From Microbacterium lemovicicum (lineage in GTDB: Bacteria; Actinomycetota; Actinomycetes; Actinomycetales; Microbacteriaceae), in NCBI RefSeq assembly GCF_003991875.1, contig NZ_CP031423.1, positions 1,364,001 through 1,428,000 on the forward strand: a stretch of 64,000 bases of DNA. Reading direction: 5' to 3'. Positions 42,819 to 50,305 of this stretch are shown one piece after another. The stretch's first letter is position 1. Every line of letters begins with the position of its first letter. The notes beneath the pieces were generated by a model. It was given only the letters and a program-made list of their open reading frames with translations. It made no database searches and was not told where the DNA came from. Both the position numbers and the translations under genes were made by a program.

Positions 42819-43432
42819 GGCCGCTCCTGCACGATGCCCGCCAGCACCCGGCCGGTCGTGGCATCTTCGATCGGATTCGTCGGGTCCAGGTAGCGCTCGT
42901 AGATGCCGATCCTCACCTCGGCCGCATCCGGCGGGGTCTCGTCGTCGGCCAGGTTCCAGACGTAGTACACGTCGACCGGCAGGCCGGGCTGCACCGGCGG
43001 ATCGACCGATCCGTCGCGCACGCTCACCGTCGAGCCGGAGCCCTGGTCGAGCCGCAGGTCGAGCGGCGAGAGCCAGCCGAACGCGCGACGCGCCGGCTCG
43101 TCGCCGGTGTAGGTCAGGCGCGCACGCAGCACCACCATCGACCCCTCCCGGACCGTGCCGCTCGCCGGGTCCCGGTCGGTGACCTCCAGTGCCTCGAACT
43201 CGATGCGGTAGAGGCCGTTGTCGTACGTGTCGCCCAGACCGTAGGTGGGCTGCCGCGCGTCGGGCACGTCGGCGAAGCCGCCGGCCAGCGCGATGACGAC
43301 GACGACGAAGACGACGATCGCGGCGGCGATCAGGGCCAGGCGGCGGCCGGTGCGGTCCGGTGACGGCGGGAGAGCAGCATCCGTCTGCGCGTCCTCTCGG
43401 CGGTCGGACGTGGGCACCGCGGACACGCGCAT
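42815..43432 (-). CDS. Membrane-anchored extracytoplasmic protein of unknown function (first of a 3-gene operon)
   Basis: 205 residues: a ~28-residue charged cytoplasmic start, one helix (LALIAAAIVVFVVVVIALAGG), then a beta-rich domain (YDNGLYRIEFEALEVTD; GSMVVLRARLTYTGDEPARRAFGWLS; GLPVDVYYVWNLADDETPP; EVRIGIYERYLDPTNPIED). The layout parallels the next two genes, suggesting diverged duplicates or subunits of one surface complex. The ribosome site ggagaag precedes ATG 43432. Confidence 0.77.
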   Translation of the reverse strand: MRVSAVPTSDRREDAQTDAALPPSPDRTGRRLALIAAAIVVFVVVVIALAGGFADVPDARQPTYGLGDTYDNGLYRIEFEALEVTDRDPASGTVREGSMVVLRARLTYTGDEPARRAFGWLSPLDLRLDQGSGSTVSVRDGSVDPPVQPGLPVDVYYVWNLADDETPPDAAEVRIGIYERYLDPTNPIEDATTGRVLAGIVQERP

Positions 43433-43516
43433 CTTCTCCGGGTCGATCGGACGGTCGGCAGGGGATCGATCTGCCGAGACTGTACCGCACGTTCCGAGCG
43501 CGCTCGGTGCCGCTGC

Positions 43517-44323
43517 TCAGTCGGAGGACGGCGAGCTGACGAAGACGCCGATGCGGTCGCCGTCTTTGACGAACTGCAGCGACGCGTCGGGGAAGCGGTC
43601 CCGCAGCTCCGGGGGAGCGTTGCTGTCGACGCCGAAAGTGATGGTGGCCGGGAAGTCGCCGAAGCGGCAGCCCGAGTAGACGGGGCCCGACGCGGAGTAG
43701 CCGTTCTGGGGATCGCCTTCCTCGGGCATATCGGAGGTGAGCGCGGCGGTGAAGCAGTCTCCGCCGCCGTTCCCGGACATGCTGTATGTCGTCTCGAACA
43801 GCGTGAGACCGAAGAACGTGTACGTGGCGGAGCTCGCGCCCGCGCCGAACCATCCGGCCGGGACGGACACCGCCGAGTCGGGGTCGAGGGTCGCGACCTG
43901 TGGTGCGCCGGACGACGTCCTCACCGGGGCGATGCTCACCAGCCCGTAGGTCACCACGGCGGCGAGCGCCGCCACGGCGACGAGCGACGCGATCCACGCG
44001 ACCCACACGACGCGACGGACCTGGGGACGTCGTGGGAGGCGTGCAGGGACGGGCGTTTCGCCGACGGGTACATCATGCGATGGGGCGACCTGCGCGGCAC
44101 CAGATGCCACGTGCGTGGCGGCCGGCGGGGTCGGAGACGGTGAATGCGTGGTCGGGGCAGCGCCCGACGACGCGGCTGTCGGGCCGTCAGGCTCTGAGCG
44201 CAGCGCGGAGCCCTCGAGGTCGGCGAGCCGTCTCAGGGCTTCCGGGTCATCGCTGATGTCCGCCGACGGGCCATATGCGCGGTAACGCAGTGCCTCCAGT
44301 TCCGAACGGCCAGAAGGATTCAT
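43517..44323 (-). CDS. Single-pass membrane protein of unknown function
   Basis: 268 residues. The first ~105 are cytoplasmic and disordered, rich in Ala/Pro/Ser/Thr, after a short helical start (SGRSELEALRYRAYGPSAD). One helix (VWVAWIASLVAVAALAAVVTYGLV) leads to a ~130-residue outside domain with two cysteines (GGDCFTAALTS; YSGCRFGDFPATITFGV) that could form a disulphide, and a final DRIGVFVSSP strand. The pattern DISDDPEALRRLADLEG at the N-terminus recurs in Microbacteriaceae membrane proteins. It is 84 bp upstream of the three-gene operon and same-stranded. Confidence 0.75.
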   Translation of the reverse strand: MNPSGRSELEALRYRAYGPSADISDDPEALRRLADLEGSALRSEPDGPTAASSGAAPTTHSPSPTPPAATHVASGAAQVAPSHDVPVGETPVPARLPRRPQVRRVVWVAWIASLVAVAALAAVVTYGLVSIAPVRTSSGAPQVATLDPDSAVSVPAGWFGAGASSATYTFFGLTLFETTYSMSGNGGGDCFTAALTSDMPEEGDPQNGYSASGPVYSGCRFGDFPATITFGVDSNAPPELRDRFPDASLQFVKDGDRIGVFVSSPSSD

Positions 44324-44475
44324 GGGTTCGATGGTCTCACGCGTGTGTTCCCCGTCGGGAGCTGCTGGGCTTGTCTACCAGGCTCGACGACGAGTTCTGT
44401 GTCGGCGTGCGCCGAGTGGCGCCGACATAGTGACGGTGTTCGCTCACCGAACTCGACAATGGTGCAGCGTTATTG

Positions 44476-44679
44476 TCAGGGCCGGTAGTCGACGGGTCGC
44501 GGCTTCGGAATGTCGGGATTGCCGCTATGACCGGCTGAACCGTGTCCGGGGTTTCCGAGCGTGTGCGCGATCACCCGCAGGACGCGGAACACCCCGTGTA
44601 GTGTACGAGACCAGACGTTGGAGCCTGCCGTCGGTCGGGCGATCTGCGAGTCATCTGCGCCCTTGCCACTGTCGGTCAT
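44476..44679 (-). CDS. Possible small hypothetical protein (67 aa)
   Basis: An open frame from ATG 44679 encodes 67 residues with a short amphipathic stretch (NVWSRTLHGVFRVLRVIAHTLG) between polar, glycine/proline-rich ends. It lies 24 bp after the stop of the next upstream gene on the same strand, which is the main reason to keep it; no good ribosome site is seen. If it is not real, 44324-44703 is a 380-bp gap with lower GC, in which I see only a short inverted repeat (TGTCGGCG...CGCCGACA at 44400-44427) and no other coding signal. Confidence 0.3.
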   Translation of the reverse strand: MTDSGKGADDSQIARPTAGSNVWSRTLHGVFRVLRVIAHTLGNPGHGSAGHSGNPDIPKPRPVDYRP

Positions 44680-44703
44680 GCAGCCTGTTGTTCTGCCGGG
44701 CGC

Positions 44704-45201
44704 TTAGAACGGAATGAAGTTTTCGAGCACCGTGACCGCGAGTGAGTCGTAGAAGCGAATGACAAGCCCGGTGCGGTTGTCGACGACGAGCGTTTTACGT
44801 AGGGCGGGGTCTTGAAGCGATTTCAAGAGCACAAGGCTGTGACCGTCCCCGATGTATTCAATGTCAATGGGGGTGTCCGTGTCGCGACTGGGTCGCCCCC
44901 AGACCGGCAGATGCTCAGGGAAGAGAAGTTGGAGAGGCGTGTTCGTCACCCTTGCTCGGTACGAACGAGAGGGGCTTCGCTCTACGCCTGTGGTGAGAGT
45001 GCCGTCACGGAACGACGAATCGACGCCGTTGGTGAGGTCGCGTGCTGTCCACTCCTGTCGGGCATGGTCGATGGTCAACTCGTAGCGCACGGTTTCTTGC
45101 CGTGATTCCCAGATGCCTTGCACGCGGAATCGGGTCGGTCGCTCGGGAAAGCTGTCATTCTCGGTTAGCTGACTGAGCAGGTCTGTCGTAGTCAAGCTCA
45201 A
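44704..45201 (-). CDS. Hypothetical protein (165 aa), island gene
   Basis: Unrecognised. 165 residues, no signal peptide or transmembrane helix. The sequence alternates short polar strands (TRFRVQGIWESRQETVRYELTID; SRSYRARVTN; PIDIEYIGDGHSLVLLKSL; KTLVVDNRTGLVIRFYDSLA) suggesting a mostly beta fold, remotely like lipid-carrier (LolA) half-barrels, but that is a guess. Its TTG start follows gagga at 7-9 nt. GC content is clearly lower than in surrounding core genes, fitting the acquired patch. A strong hairpin separates it from the next gene upstream. Confidence 0.6.
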   Translation of the reverse strand: MSLTTTDLLSQLTENDSFPERPTRFRVQGIWESRQETVRYELTIDHARQEWTARDLTNGVDSSFRDGTLTTGVERSPSRSYRARVTNTPLQLLFPEHLPVWGRPSRDTDTPIDIEYIGDGHSLVLLKSLQDPALRKTLVVDNRTGLVIRFYDSLAVTVLENFIPF

Positions 45202-45226
45202 CGTTTCGTCCTCACGTCGGTGGATG

Positions 45227-45267
45227 TCACTGTGGGGCGGGACACATAGAGCCCCGCCCCACAGTGA
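45227..45267 (-). terminator. Long perfect hairpin between island genes
   Basis: TCACTGTGGGGCGGG (45227-45241) and its exact complement (45253-45267) form a 15-bp stem with an 11-nt loop, 6 bp after the stop of the gene at 45273. It is most likely the terminator of that gene, leaving 45201-44476 as a separate or read-through transcript. Confidence 0.6.
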
Positions 45268-45272
45268 GGGTC

Positions 45273-45866
45273 TTAGAACACTCCGGCTTCTTGACCGTTG
45301 GGGTATTCACAGTTGGTCTGCGCCGAGGAGGCGTAGCACTGGAACCGCGGTGACGTGGGATCGCCGACAATCGGGATGGCCATGTTCTCGGCGTTGTCAT
45401 AGACCCATTCGAGGTTGAAAATCACCGAGTACTTGCCTTCGTCGGTTGTTGTCCGATCCACCCATTCCGTGCCGGACGTCTGCGTGCCAGGACCGAAATC
45501 GAAGTCCGTGGAGTTCTCGAACGTGGGGAGTGTGATTCCCTGCTGACGTTGCAAGATCACGTTGCCGGACGTGTCCATAGAGATGCCGTCATCGTTAGTG
45601 AAACGCATGTAAACCTTATGCGAGGTCTGCTGGAGATTCATCAGCGCGTAAGCGCTGATGTGCCGCTCCCATACGAGCGTGTCGCCTGTGTACTTCCGGT
45701 AAGTCGTGCCCCACTGGCACTCGACTTCCCACACGTCCGTGATCGTGCATGCAAAACCCTCCACGTCCCGAGCCGCCGCGTCGCCCGGCGATTGAGCGTC
45801 GGACTCATCCTCAACGGGGATGCTCTGAGGAGCGATGGCGTTGCCCTCAGCATCCGGCGCCCACAC
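45273..45866 (-). CDS. Hypothetical protein, possibly the displaced C-terminal part of the upstream membrane protein
   Basis: An unrecognised polar domain of about 197 residues: acidic start (VEDESDAQSPGDAAARD), then FACTITDVWEVECQWGTTYRKYTGDTLVWERH, VYMRFTNDDGISMDTSGNVI, DEGKYSVIFNLEWVYDN and a C-terminus with two cysteines. No ribosome site precedes any of the possible GTG starts (45866, 45875, 45893, 45905), and it overlaps the end of the membrane-protein frame just upstream. Either the genes overlap or a single gene has been split by an indel near 45850-45890; joining the frames would put this domain after the second transmembrane helix. Confidence 0.5.
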   Translation of the reverse strand: MWAPDAEGNAIAPQSIPVEDESDAQSPGDAAARDVEGFACTITDVWEVECQWGTTYRKYTGDTLVWERHISAYALMNLQQTSHKVYMRFTNDDGISMDTSGNVILQRQQGITLPTFENSTDFDFGPGTQTSGTEWVDRTTTDEGKYSVIFNLEWVYDNAENMAIPIVGDPTSPRFQCYASSAQTNCEYPNGQEAGVF

Positions 45867-46260
45867 TAGACGCACGCGGGGGCGCCGGCGCACGTCGAGA
45901 CTGACGACGTGCGACCAGCGCTCCCGCAGCCCCGATCGCCAGCAAGCCGGCAAGACAAGGCACGGAGCCGAGGTCTCGCGAGACGTCAATCGCAGCACCC
46001 TCGTCAGTTGCAGATGTGTATGTGCAGATATGCGCAAGTGGAACAGCTGAAACTCGCGAAGTCGGTTGCGCTTGAAAAGACTCGCCCGCCAGGGCTCCCG
46101 CGGGAGGCGCGTAGATGAAGCAGGACGCATCTCCAGTTCGAAGCACGTTGATTGCCGCGACCAGTGGGAACGCAATCATCAGAACGCCCGCGATGGTAAG
46201 AATGACGATGATCGCAGCCCGAATCGAGAGGGTCGGCTTGGAAACTTGGCGGGTGCTCAT
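45847..46260 (-). CDS. Two-helix membrane protein of unknown function, island gene
   Basis: 137 residues: a basic start, first helix (AAIIVILTIAGVLMIAFPLVAA), a ~50-residue loop with cysteines (GDASCFIYAPP; ICTYTS; LGSVPC) that should face outside, a second helix (LAGLLAIGAAGALVA), then a basic tail RRQSRRAPAPPR that runs into a stop. ATG 46260 is chosen; the frame is open to 46323. The tail may be cut short by a frameshift joining to 45273-45866. Lower GC than neighbours; no homology recognised. Confidence 0.6.
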   Translation of the reverse strand: MSTRQVSKPTLSIRAAIIVILTIAGVLMIAFPLVAAINVLRTGDASCFIYAPPAGALAGESFQAQPTSRVSAVPLAHICTYTSATDEGAAIDVSRDLGSVPCLAGLLAIGAAGALVARRQSRRAPAPPRASSVGAGC

Positions 46261-46441
46261 TTCTTCAGCCTGACCGCAAACAGCACCGGTCACAAGCCGG
46301 TCGTACTCGAGGGACTGAGCCAAGTCACAAATCCCAAGAGACCGCCGCTACCCGGTGGCGAACAGCGCCGTCCGCGAGAGCGGCGCGAACGCCAGCTCGG
46401 GTGCCCACACTCGGAGCGTCATCACTGGGCGTGACCGGTAA

Positions 46442-46760
46442 CCCGGTATTCCGGTGGGCGCGACGGTGGTCGCCAGCAAGCCGCTCTAGGCCTCGTTCGA
46501 GGACATGATGATCGTGATCGCCGGACCTAGCGTCGGCAAGTCGACGTCGCTGGTGATCCCGGCCCTGCTGTCCGCTCCCGGGGCCGTGGTGTCCACCTCC
46601 AACAAGAGGGACGTCCTGGACGCCACACGCGACCTGCGCGCCGCCGCAGGGCCCGAGTGGGTCTTCGACCCGCAACGCGTCGCGCTCGAGGAACCAACTT
46701 GGTGGTGAAACCCGCTTTCGTACGTCGCGGACGACACCAAGGCCGAGAAAGTGGAGCGAA
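46442..46760 (+). pseudogene. Remnant of a conjugative coupling protein (TraG/VirD4-like ATPase)
   Basis: A short stretch reads, in one frame, SFEDMMIVIAGPSVGKST, LVIPALLSAPGAVVSTSNKR, DVLDATRDLRAAAGPEW, VFDPQRVALEEPTWW, NPLSYVADDTKAEK. This is the Walker A region and following segment of actinobacterial TraG/VirD4-type coupling proteins, with GP-x-x-GK-S/T intact. It is interrupted by two in-frame stops: TAG at 46487-46489, and TGA at 46706-46708 where the family has a third tryptophan before NPLSY. The rest of the ~500-residue protein is missing. It marks decay of an integrated conjugative element or plasmid. Confidence 0.8.
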
Positions 46761-46997
46761 ACCGACCGCGCTCGACAACGTATTTCGGGGAGTCAGACAC
46801 GTTGCGAAGAATGATTACTGAAACGTTAGCGATGCAAGTCGCAGGACCGCTTCAGGAGCTCCGTCTTCCCTCCACCTAATGCTGATAATGCACATTATGT
46901 CAGCTCAGACGTTGACGGACCTGGCATCGCTCCCCGAGCCGGCGGACGCCCGTTCCATATCCTTGAACCTTCTGCGCGCACTGACACTATTTGCGAC
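46761..46997. other. Low-GC non-coding stretch with inverted repeat
   Basis: Together with 46261-46441 on the other side of the coupling-protein remnant this leaves a 737-bp region without an intact gene. It contains TAATG-CA-CATTA (46886-46897) within a larger imperfect hairpin (46881-46904), possibly an operator or terminator. I see no integrase, attachment site or direct repeat. Confidence 0.4.
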
Positions 46998-47441
46998 ATG
47001 GTCACCGCTGACGACCTGCCACTCGACGCGCCGCCCCGCGTCCTGATCGCGCTGGCCGTGGATCGCTGGGGTTCAGTCGGCCTCATGGTGCGATGTGCTC
47101 GCCTTTATCGCGAGATGGACTGGGGTGCTGAGCCCGAACTCCTGTCGTACCTCGCCGGCCGAGCCGAACCTCGCTGGGCGGCTCTCGGTTACGGCACCCA
47201 GGGGTACTTCGTGCGCACGTGGGCCCCACGGGCGATGCTCTATGCCTGGGATGCCCGTGCGGTGACGGTGGTGCAGGAGGCTCTCGCCGACGAGCACTGG
47301 AGACCGCGTGAGATGGCGCTCAAAGTCGTCGCCCACCGCCGGCTCGAAGCGGCGGCCGATGCCGTCGCCGCGCTCCGCGCGGACCCGAGTCCTCGGGTCC
47401 GCGCCGCCGCGGAGCGGGCTCTCCACCGGATCGCGGGCTAG
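46998..47441 (+). CDS. HEAT-repeat domain protein
   Basis: 147 residues, mostly helical. The last ~65 residues carry two clear HEAT/PBS-lyase-type repeats (AVTVVQEALADEHWRPREMALKVVAHRRL, then DAVAALRADPSPRVRAAAERALHRIA) and the earlier part may hold further degenerate ones. HEAT repeats form scaffold surfaces for protein binding, so no enzyme activity is implied. ATG 46998 has no strong ribosome site. GC rises back to the core level here. Confidence 0.75.
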   Translation: MVTADDLPLDAPPRVLIALAVDRWGSVGLMVRCARLYREMDWGAEPELLSYLAGRAEPRWAALGYGTQGYFVRTWAPRAMLYAWDARAVTVVQEALADEHWRPREMALKVVAHRRLEAAADAVAALRADPSPRVRAAAERALHRIAG

Positions 47442-47484
47442 CGCGGGGGGTCTCGCTCACGTTTTTGAGCGGCACACTGGGTCT

Positions 47485-48171
47485 ATGGAGTTCCACGGAG
47501 TCGTGCCGATTGATGCTCCGGACCCGAGTGTCGAGTCGGAGGCGCGTCTCCGGGCGGTGTCCTTCCCCGTGGTCCAGCTCACCCCGCGGCCGTCTCTTAC
47601 GCGCTCTCCGATCACCGGCTTCGCGGAGAGCCTCGGACCGGCAGGACGCGAAGACTCGACGGTGGCGTTCACCTACACGCTCTGGAGGCACCCGGAGGAT
47701 CACGCCGACCCTCGGAACGAGATCGAGTTGGACGAGCGGACCCGTCGCGCGATCGAAGAGGAACCTCCGTGGGGTCGTCCCACATGGCTGATCGCGCAGG
47801 CGCGGCTGCTCAAGTACCCCATGCTCTGGGAGGCTGTCAGGACCACGTGGAGCGCAGCATCCGGCACTCGACGAACGTCGCTCCCCCAGTCGCTCATGGA
47901 CCACACCGATCACGTCTTGCGCAACCAGTTCCGCGAAGAGCTCGGCCTTCCGCCGGGCCCGACCAGCGACACCCGCTGGCAGGTGACACCGGCTGCCGTC
48001 TCAGACGCCACGGCGAACCTCGACGGCCGAGATGTGCCGGCGCTCCAGATCGACACGGATCCCTTCGTCTACAGCCTGGGCTTCCGCCTCGACGAGCACG
48101 TCGTGTGCACGAGCGTCCTCCCCCGCGACAGCCTGCCCATCGTGGACCTCACCTTCACCACCGACCGCTGA
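47485..48171 (+). CDS. Hypothetical protein (228 aa)
   Basis: Unrecognised. 228 residues, no signal or membrane segment. Features: a tryptophan-rich middle (TYTLWRHPEDHADPRNEIELD; EEPPWGRPTWLIAQARLLKYPMLWEAVRTTW), the helix SLMDHTDHVLRNQFREELGLPPGP and a C-terminal beta region (VPALQIDTDPFVYSLGFRLDEHVVCTSVLP). ATG 47485 begins the chain; a CACACT hexamer 6 nt upstream resembles the leaderless pattern but lacks the initial T. The frame is open back to 47308 inside the HEAT gene. Confidence 0.7.
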   Translation: MEFHGVVPIDAPDPSVESEARLRAVSFPVVQLTPRPSLTRSPITGFAESLGPAGREDSTVAFTYTLWRHPEDHADPRNEIELDERTRRAIEEEPPWGRPTWLIAQARLLKYPMLWEAVRTTWSAASGTRRTSLPQSLMDHTDHVLRNQFREELGLPPGPTSDTRWQVTPAAVSDATANLDGRDVPALQIDTDPFVYSLGFRLDEHVVCTSVLPRDSLPIVDLTFTTDR

Positions 48172-48222
48172 CGCGAACACGGCCGGCTGCAGAGTCTGCG
48201 GTCGACGAATGCCCGAAGGTGG

Positions 48223-48630
48223 CTACTTCTCGGCTCTTTCGAGCAGCGTGCCTCCGACCAGTTCCGTCTCCGACCGAGTGAGCGCGGTCGGCGATGACGC
48301 GAACTGCATGATCCGGTCATCCGGCGTCGTGCCGGTCAGCCCAGGCCCGCCGCACAAGAGCGACCGGTTGGACTCCTCGACGGGGACGTAGACGATGCAC
48401 ACCGCGTCATCCGCGCTCCGCACCGCCCAGTAGGCGTTTCCCGCGGCGTCCTCCCCCACGTACCTGCTCGTGTCTTCGGCGACGCTGCTCCACTCGCCCG
48501 CGGGCAGGGAGTCACCGGGCACGCGCCCGCGATCGAAGATCGGCGACGCGCCGGTGGCGGACACCCCTGGGCCTGCGGCGCAGCCCGCGAGCAGCAGTGC
48601 TACCGCGATCGAGGCCGCACCGCGGCGCAT
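48223..48630 (-). CDS. Small lipoprotein of unknown function
   Basis: 135 residues with a lipoprotein signal peptide: basic MRRG start, hydrophobic core and lipobox LLAGC with the cysteine at about residue 17. The mature ~118-residue domain has two more cysteines (DAVCIVYVP; SLLCGGPG) likely paired in a disulphide, and a pattern DAAGNAYWAVRSADDAVCIVY found in small actinobacterial exported proteins. It should be acylated by Lgt/LspA/Lnt and stay on the outer membrane face. Partner unknown. Confidence 0.75.
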   Translation of the reverse strand: MRRGAASIAVALLLAGCAAGPGVSATGASPIFDRGRVPGDSLPAGEWSSVAEDTSRYVGEDAAGNAYWAVRSADDAVCIVYVPVEESNRSLLCGGPGLTGTTPDDRIMQFASSPTALTRSETELVGGTLLERAEK

Positions 48631-48678
48631 CGTCCGATCATGCCGTCGATATTCATTACTTTCGTCGCCCAGCGCCGG

Positions 48679-50046
48679 TCATGACGCCGCGGGAGAAGAG
48701 GGGCCGGTGGTGTCGTCGTCCTGCGATGAGAGAGCCGCGGACGGGACGTCCTTCGGTAGCGTCTCGTCCACCACCACCTCTTCGGGTTTCCGCAGTCTGG
48801 GTGGAGCAGCCGACCAGTCCTTGAGGCGTTGGCCAATGCTGTCGTAGGAAACCAGGATCGCGTCCATGACGGAGTCGATGAAGCCCGATCGTCCAGCCAG
48901 GCGCGCGGCGCCCATCTTCCCGATGTACGTGACCGTGAAGGATCTGATCTCCTTCGACGGATCGATGACGAGAACGCTGGGGTCCTCACGTACCGTCTTC
49001 AGGAGCTCAGCTGTCCCTCCGCGTTGACGCGAAGCGAATGCTTCGACGCGGATCGTATCCGGTGCATCCTTCAGCTGGCGCATGAGCCAGTTCACTCGCG
49101 TCGTCGGTCTGCCCTCGGCCGGCGCGCTGGTCGAGAAGGAACAAGTTATCTGGGCTGCGCGAACGTCTACAGTGACGGTCAGGGGCGAGACCGCGTTGGG
49201 GATTCGGATAGCTCCCGACATCTTGCCGTCACTCACGAGCATGTCGGTCACGGCGGCGACTCGAAGCGACGGGTCAGAGATCTCAGCCTTGGAGAGGACT
49301 TGAGTGACGTCGGCACCGAGGCGTTGCCCGAGTTTCAGGGCGCTATAACGCAGCAGGGCGTCGAACCGACTGGCGACCTGGGCCGCGTCTTTGTCTCTTT
49401 TTCGCAGAGTGCCACTTGTGACAGCGTCGCGGACGGGGACCCAACTCGTACCCATGTCGGTGAATTCGACAGCTCCGGACTTCGGATGCTCCAGATAGCG
49501 GATCAACTCGCCCAGAATCCATGCCTGGTCTGGATCGGCGACTCCGCGGAATTCCTTCTGCATAATCGCCGCCGTCAGCACCTCTGTCCAAGAGAGGTGG
49601 TGCATGGTGACGTACTTCGATTTCCGCTTGTCGACGGTGGTCGGGTGCGTGCCTGCGGCAGGTGGTATCTCGTTCGAAATGGTGAGTAACGCGTCGAAGC
49701 GGTGCTCCCTCGCGACGTCCAGATAATTCTCGAGTTGCTCGCGCTGGAGTTCGTTATTGCCCGTCTTGACTTCGACCAGCGCGGTCCAGACCTTGCTCCC
49801 CCGCTTCACGCGAATGAGGCCATCCGGAAACACCTTTTTGTCGCCCAGATGAAAAGGGACTTCGATGTATGTCTCCAGCGTCCCTGCTGGCGCGCCCATT
49901 CGACTTGTCAGCACGCGACCGTACTCTTTCACCGAACTCATCACGGCAAGGAGAGCGGATGTCGCGCGACGTTCTTGTTCATCAGCGCCGCTGATTCCAG
50001 AAGTCGGAATCAGGCGAGCAACGTTCCAAGGATTTTCTTCTGCCAT
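48679..50046 (-). CDS. Stand-alone PD-(D/E)XK nuclease-like protein (455 aa)
   Basis: 455 residues. An N-terminal helical part (NPWNVARLIPTSGISGADEQERRATSALLAVMSSV) leads to a candidate PD-(D/E)XK core: FPDGLIRVKR with the metal-binding Asp, TALVEVKTGNNE supplying E-x-K, and QLENYLDVAREH matching the Q-x3-Y helix of the superfamily. The remaining ~290 residues (DUF-like, mixed helix/strand, ending in a disordered acidic tail) are not recognised. Family members are restriction, repair or defence nucleases. No methyltransferase or helicase partner is adjacent. It lies in lower-GC DNA at the right side of the acquired patch. Assignment rests on motifs read by eye. Confidence 0.68.
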   Translation of the reverse strand: MAEENPWNVARLIPTSGISGADEQERRATSALLAVMSSVKEYGRVLTSRMGAPAGTLETYIEVPFHLGDKKVFPDGLIRVKRGSKVWTALVEVKTGNNELQREQLENYLDVAREHRFDALLTISNEIPPAAGTHPTTVDKRKSKYVTMHHLSWTEVLTAAIMQKEFRGVADPDQAWILGELIRYLEHPKSGAVEFTDMGTSWVPVRDAVTSGTLRKRDKDAAQVASRFDALLRYSALKLGQRLGADVTQVLSKAEISDPSLRVAAVTDMLVSDGKMSGAIRIPNAVSPLTVTVDVRAAQITCSFSTSAPAEGRPTTRVNWLMRQLKDAPDTIRVEAFASRQRGGTAELLKTVREDPSVLVIDPSKEIRSFTVTYIGKMGAARLAGRSGFIDSVMDAILVSYDSIGQRLKDWSAAPPRLRKPEEVVVDETLPKDVPSAALSSQDDDTTGPSSPAAS

Positions 50047-50305
50047 TTCTCTACTCCATCGCTGAAACGACTTATCCTCGAAACGCTATCGGCTTCCTCC
50101 CCCACACCTGGTCTACCGCGCGCCGCAAAGCGTGCATCGACGGATCGAGAGCGGTCGATTCTTGGGATGGAGCCGTTCATGCTCGCTCGTAACGTGCAAG
50201 GCACCGCTCGGATCGTCGATGTCCGTCCTTGTTCCGAGCGTGCCGAGTCGGCGCACGCATCCAACACCGTGTGAGCGCCGGCCCAGAGCGTCTCACGGCC
50301 GCACT

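Noticed and set aside
46066..46434. 122-residue plus-strand frame beside the coupling-protein remnant
   Set aside because: Highly arginine/proline-rich, antisense to the island membrane protein, with no ribosome site or recognisable domain.
44324..50305. Prophage
   Set aside because: No integrase, capsid, terminase, tail or lysis gene is present. The only mobile trace is a conjugation-type ATPase remnant.
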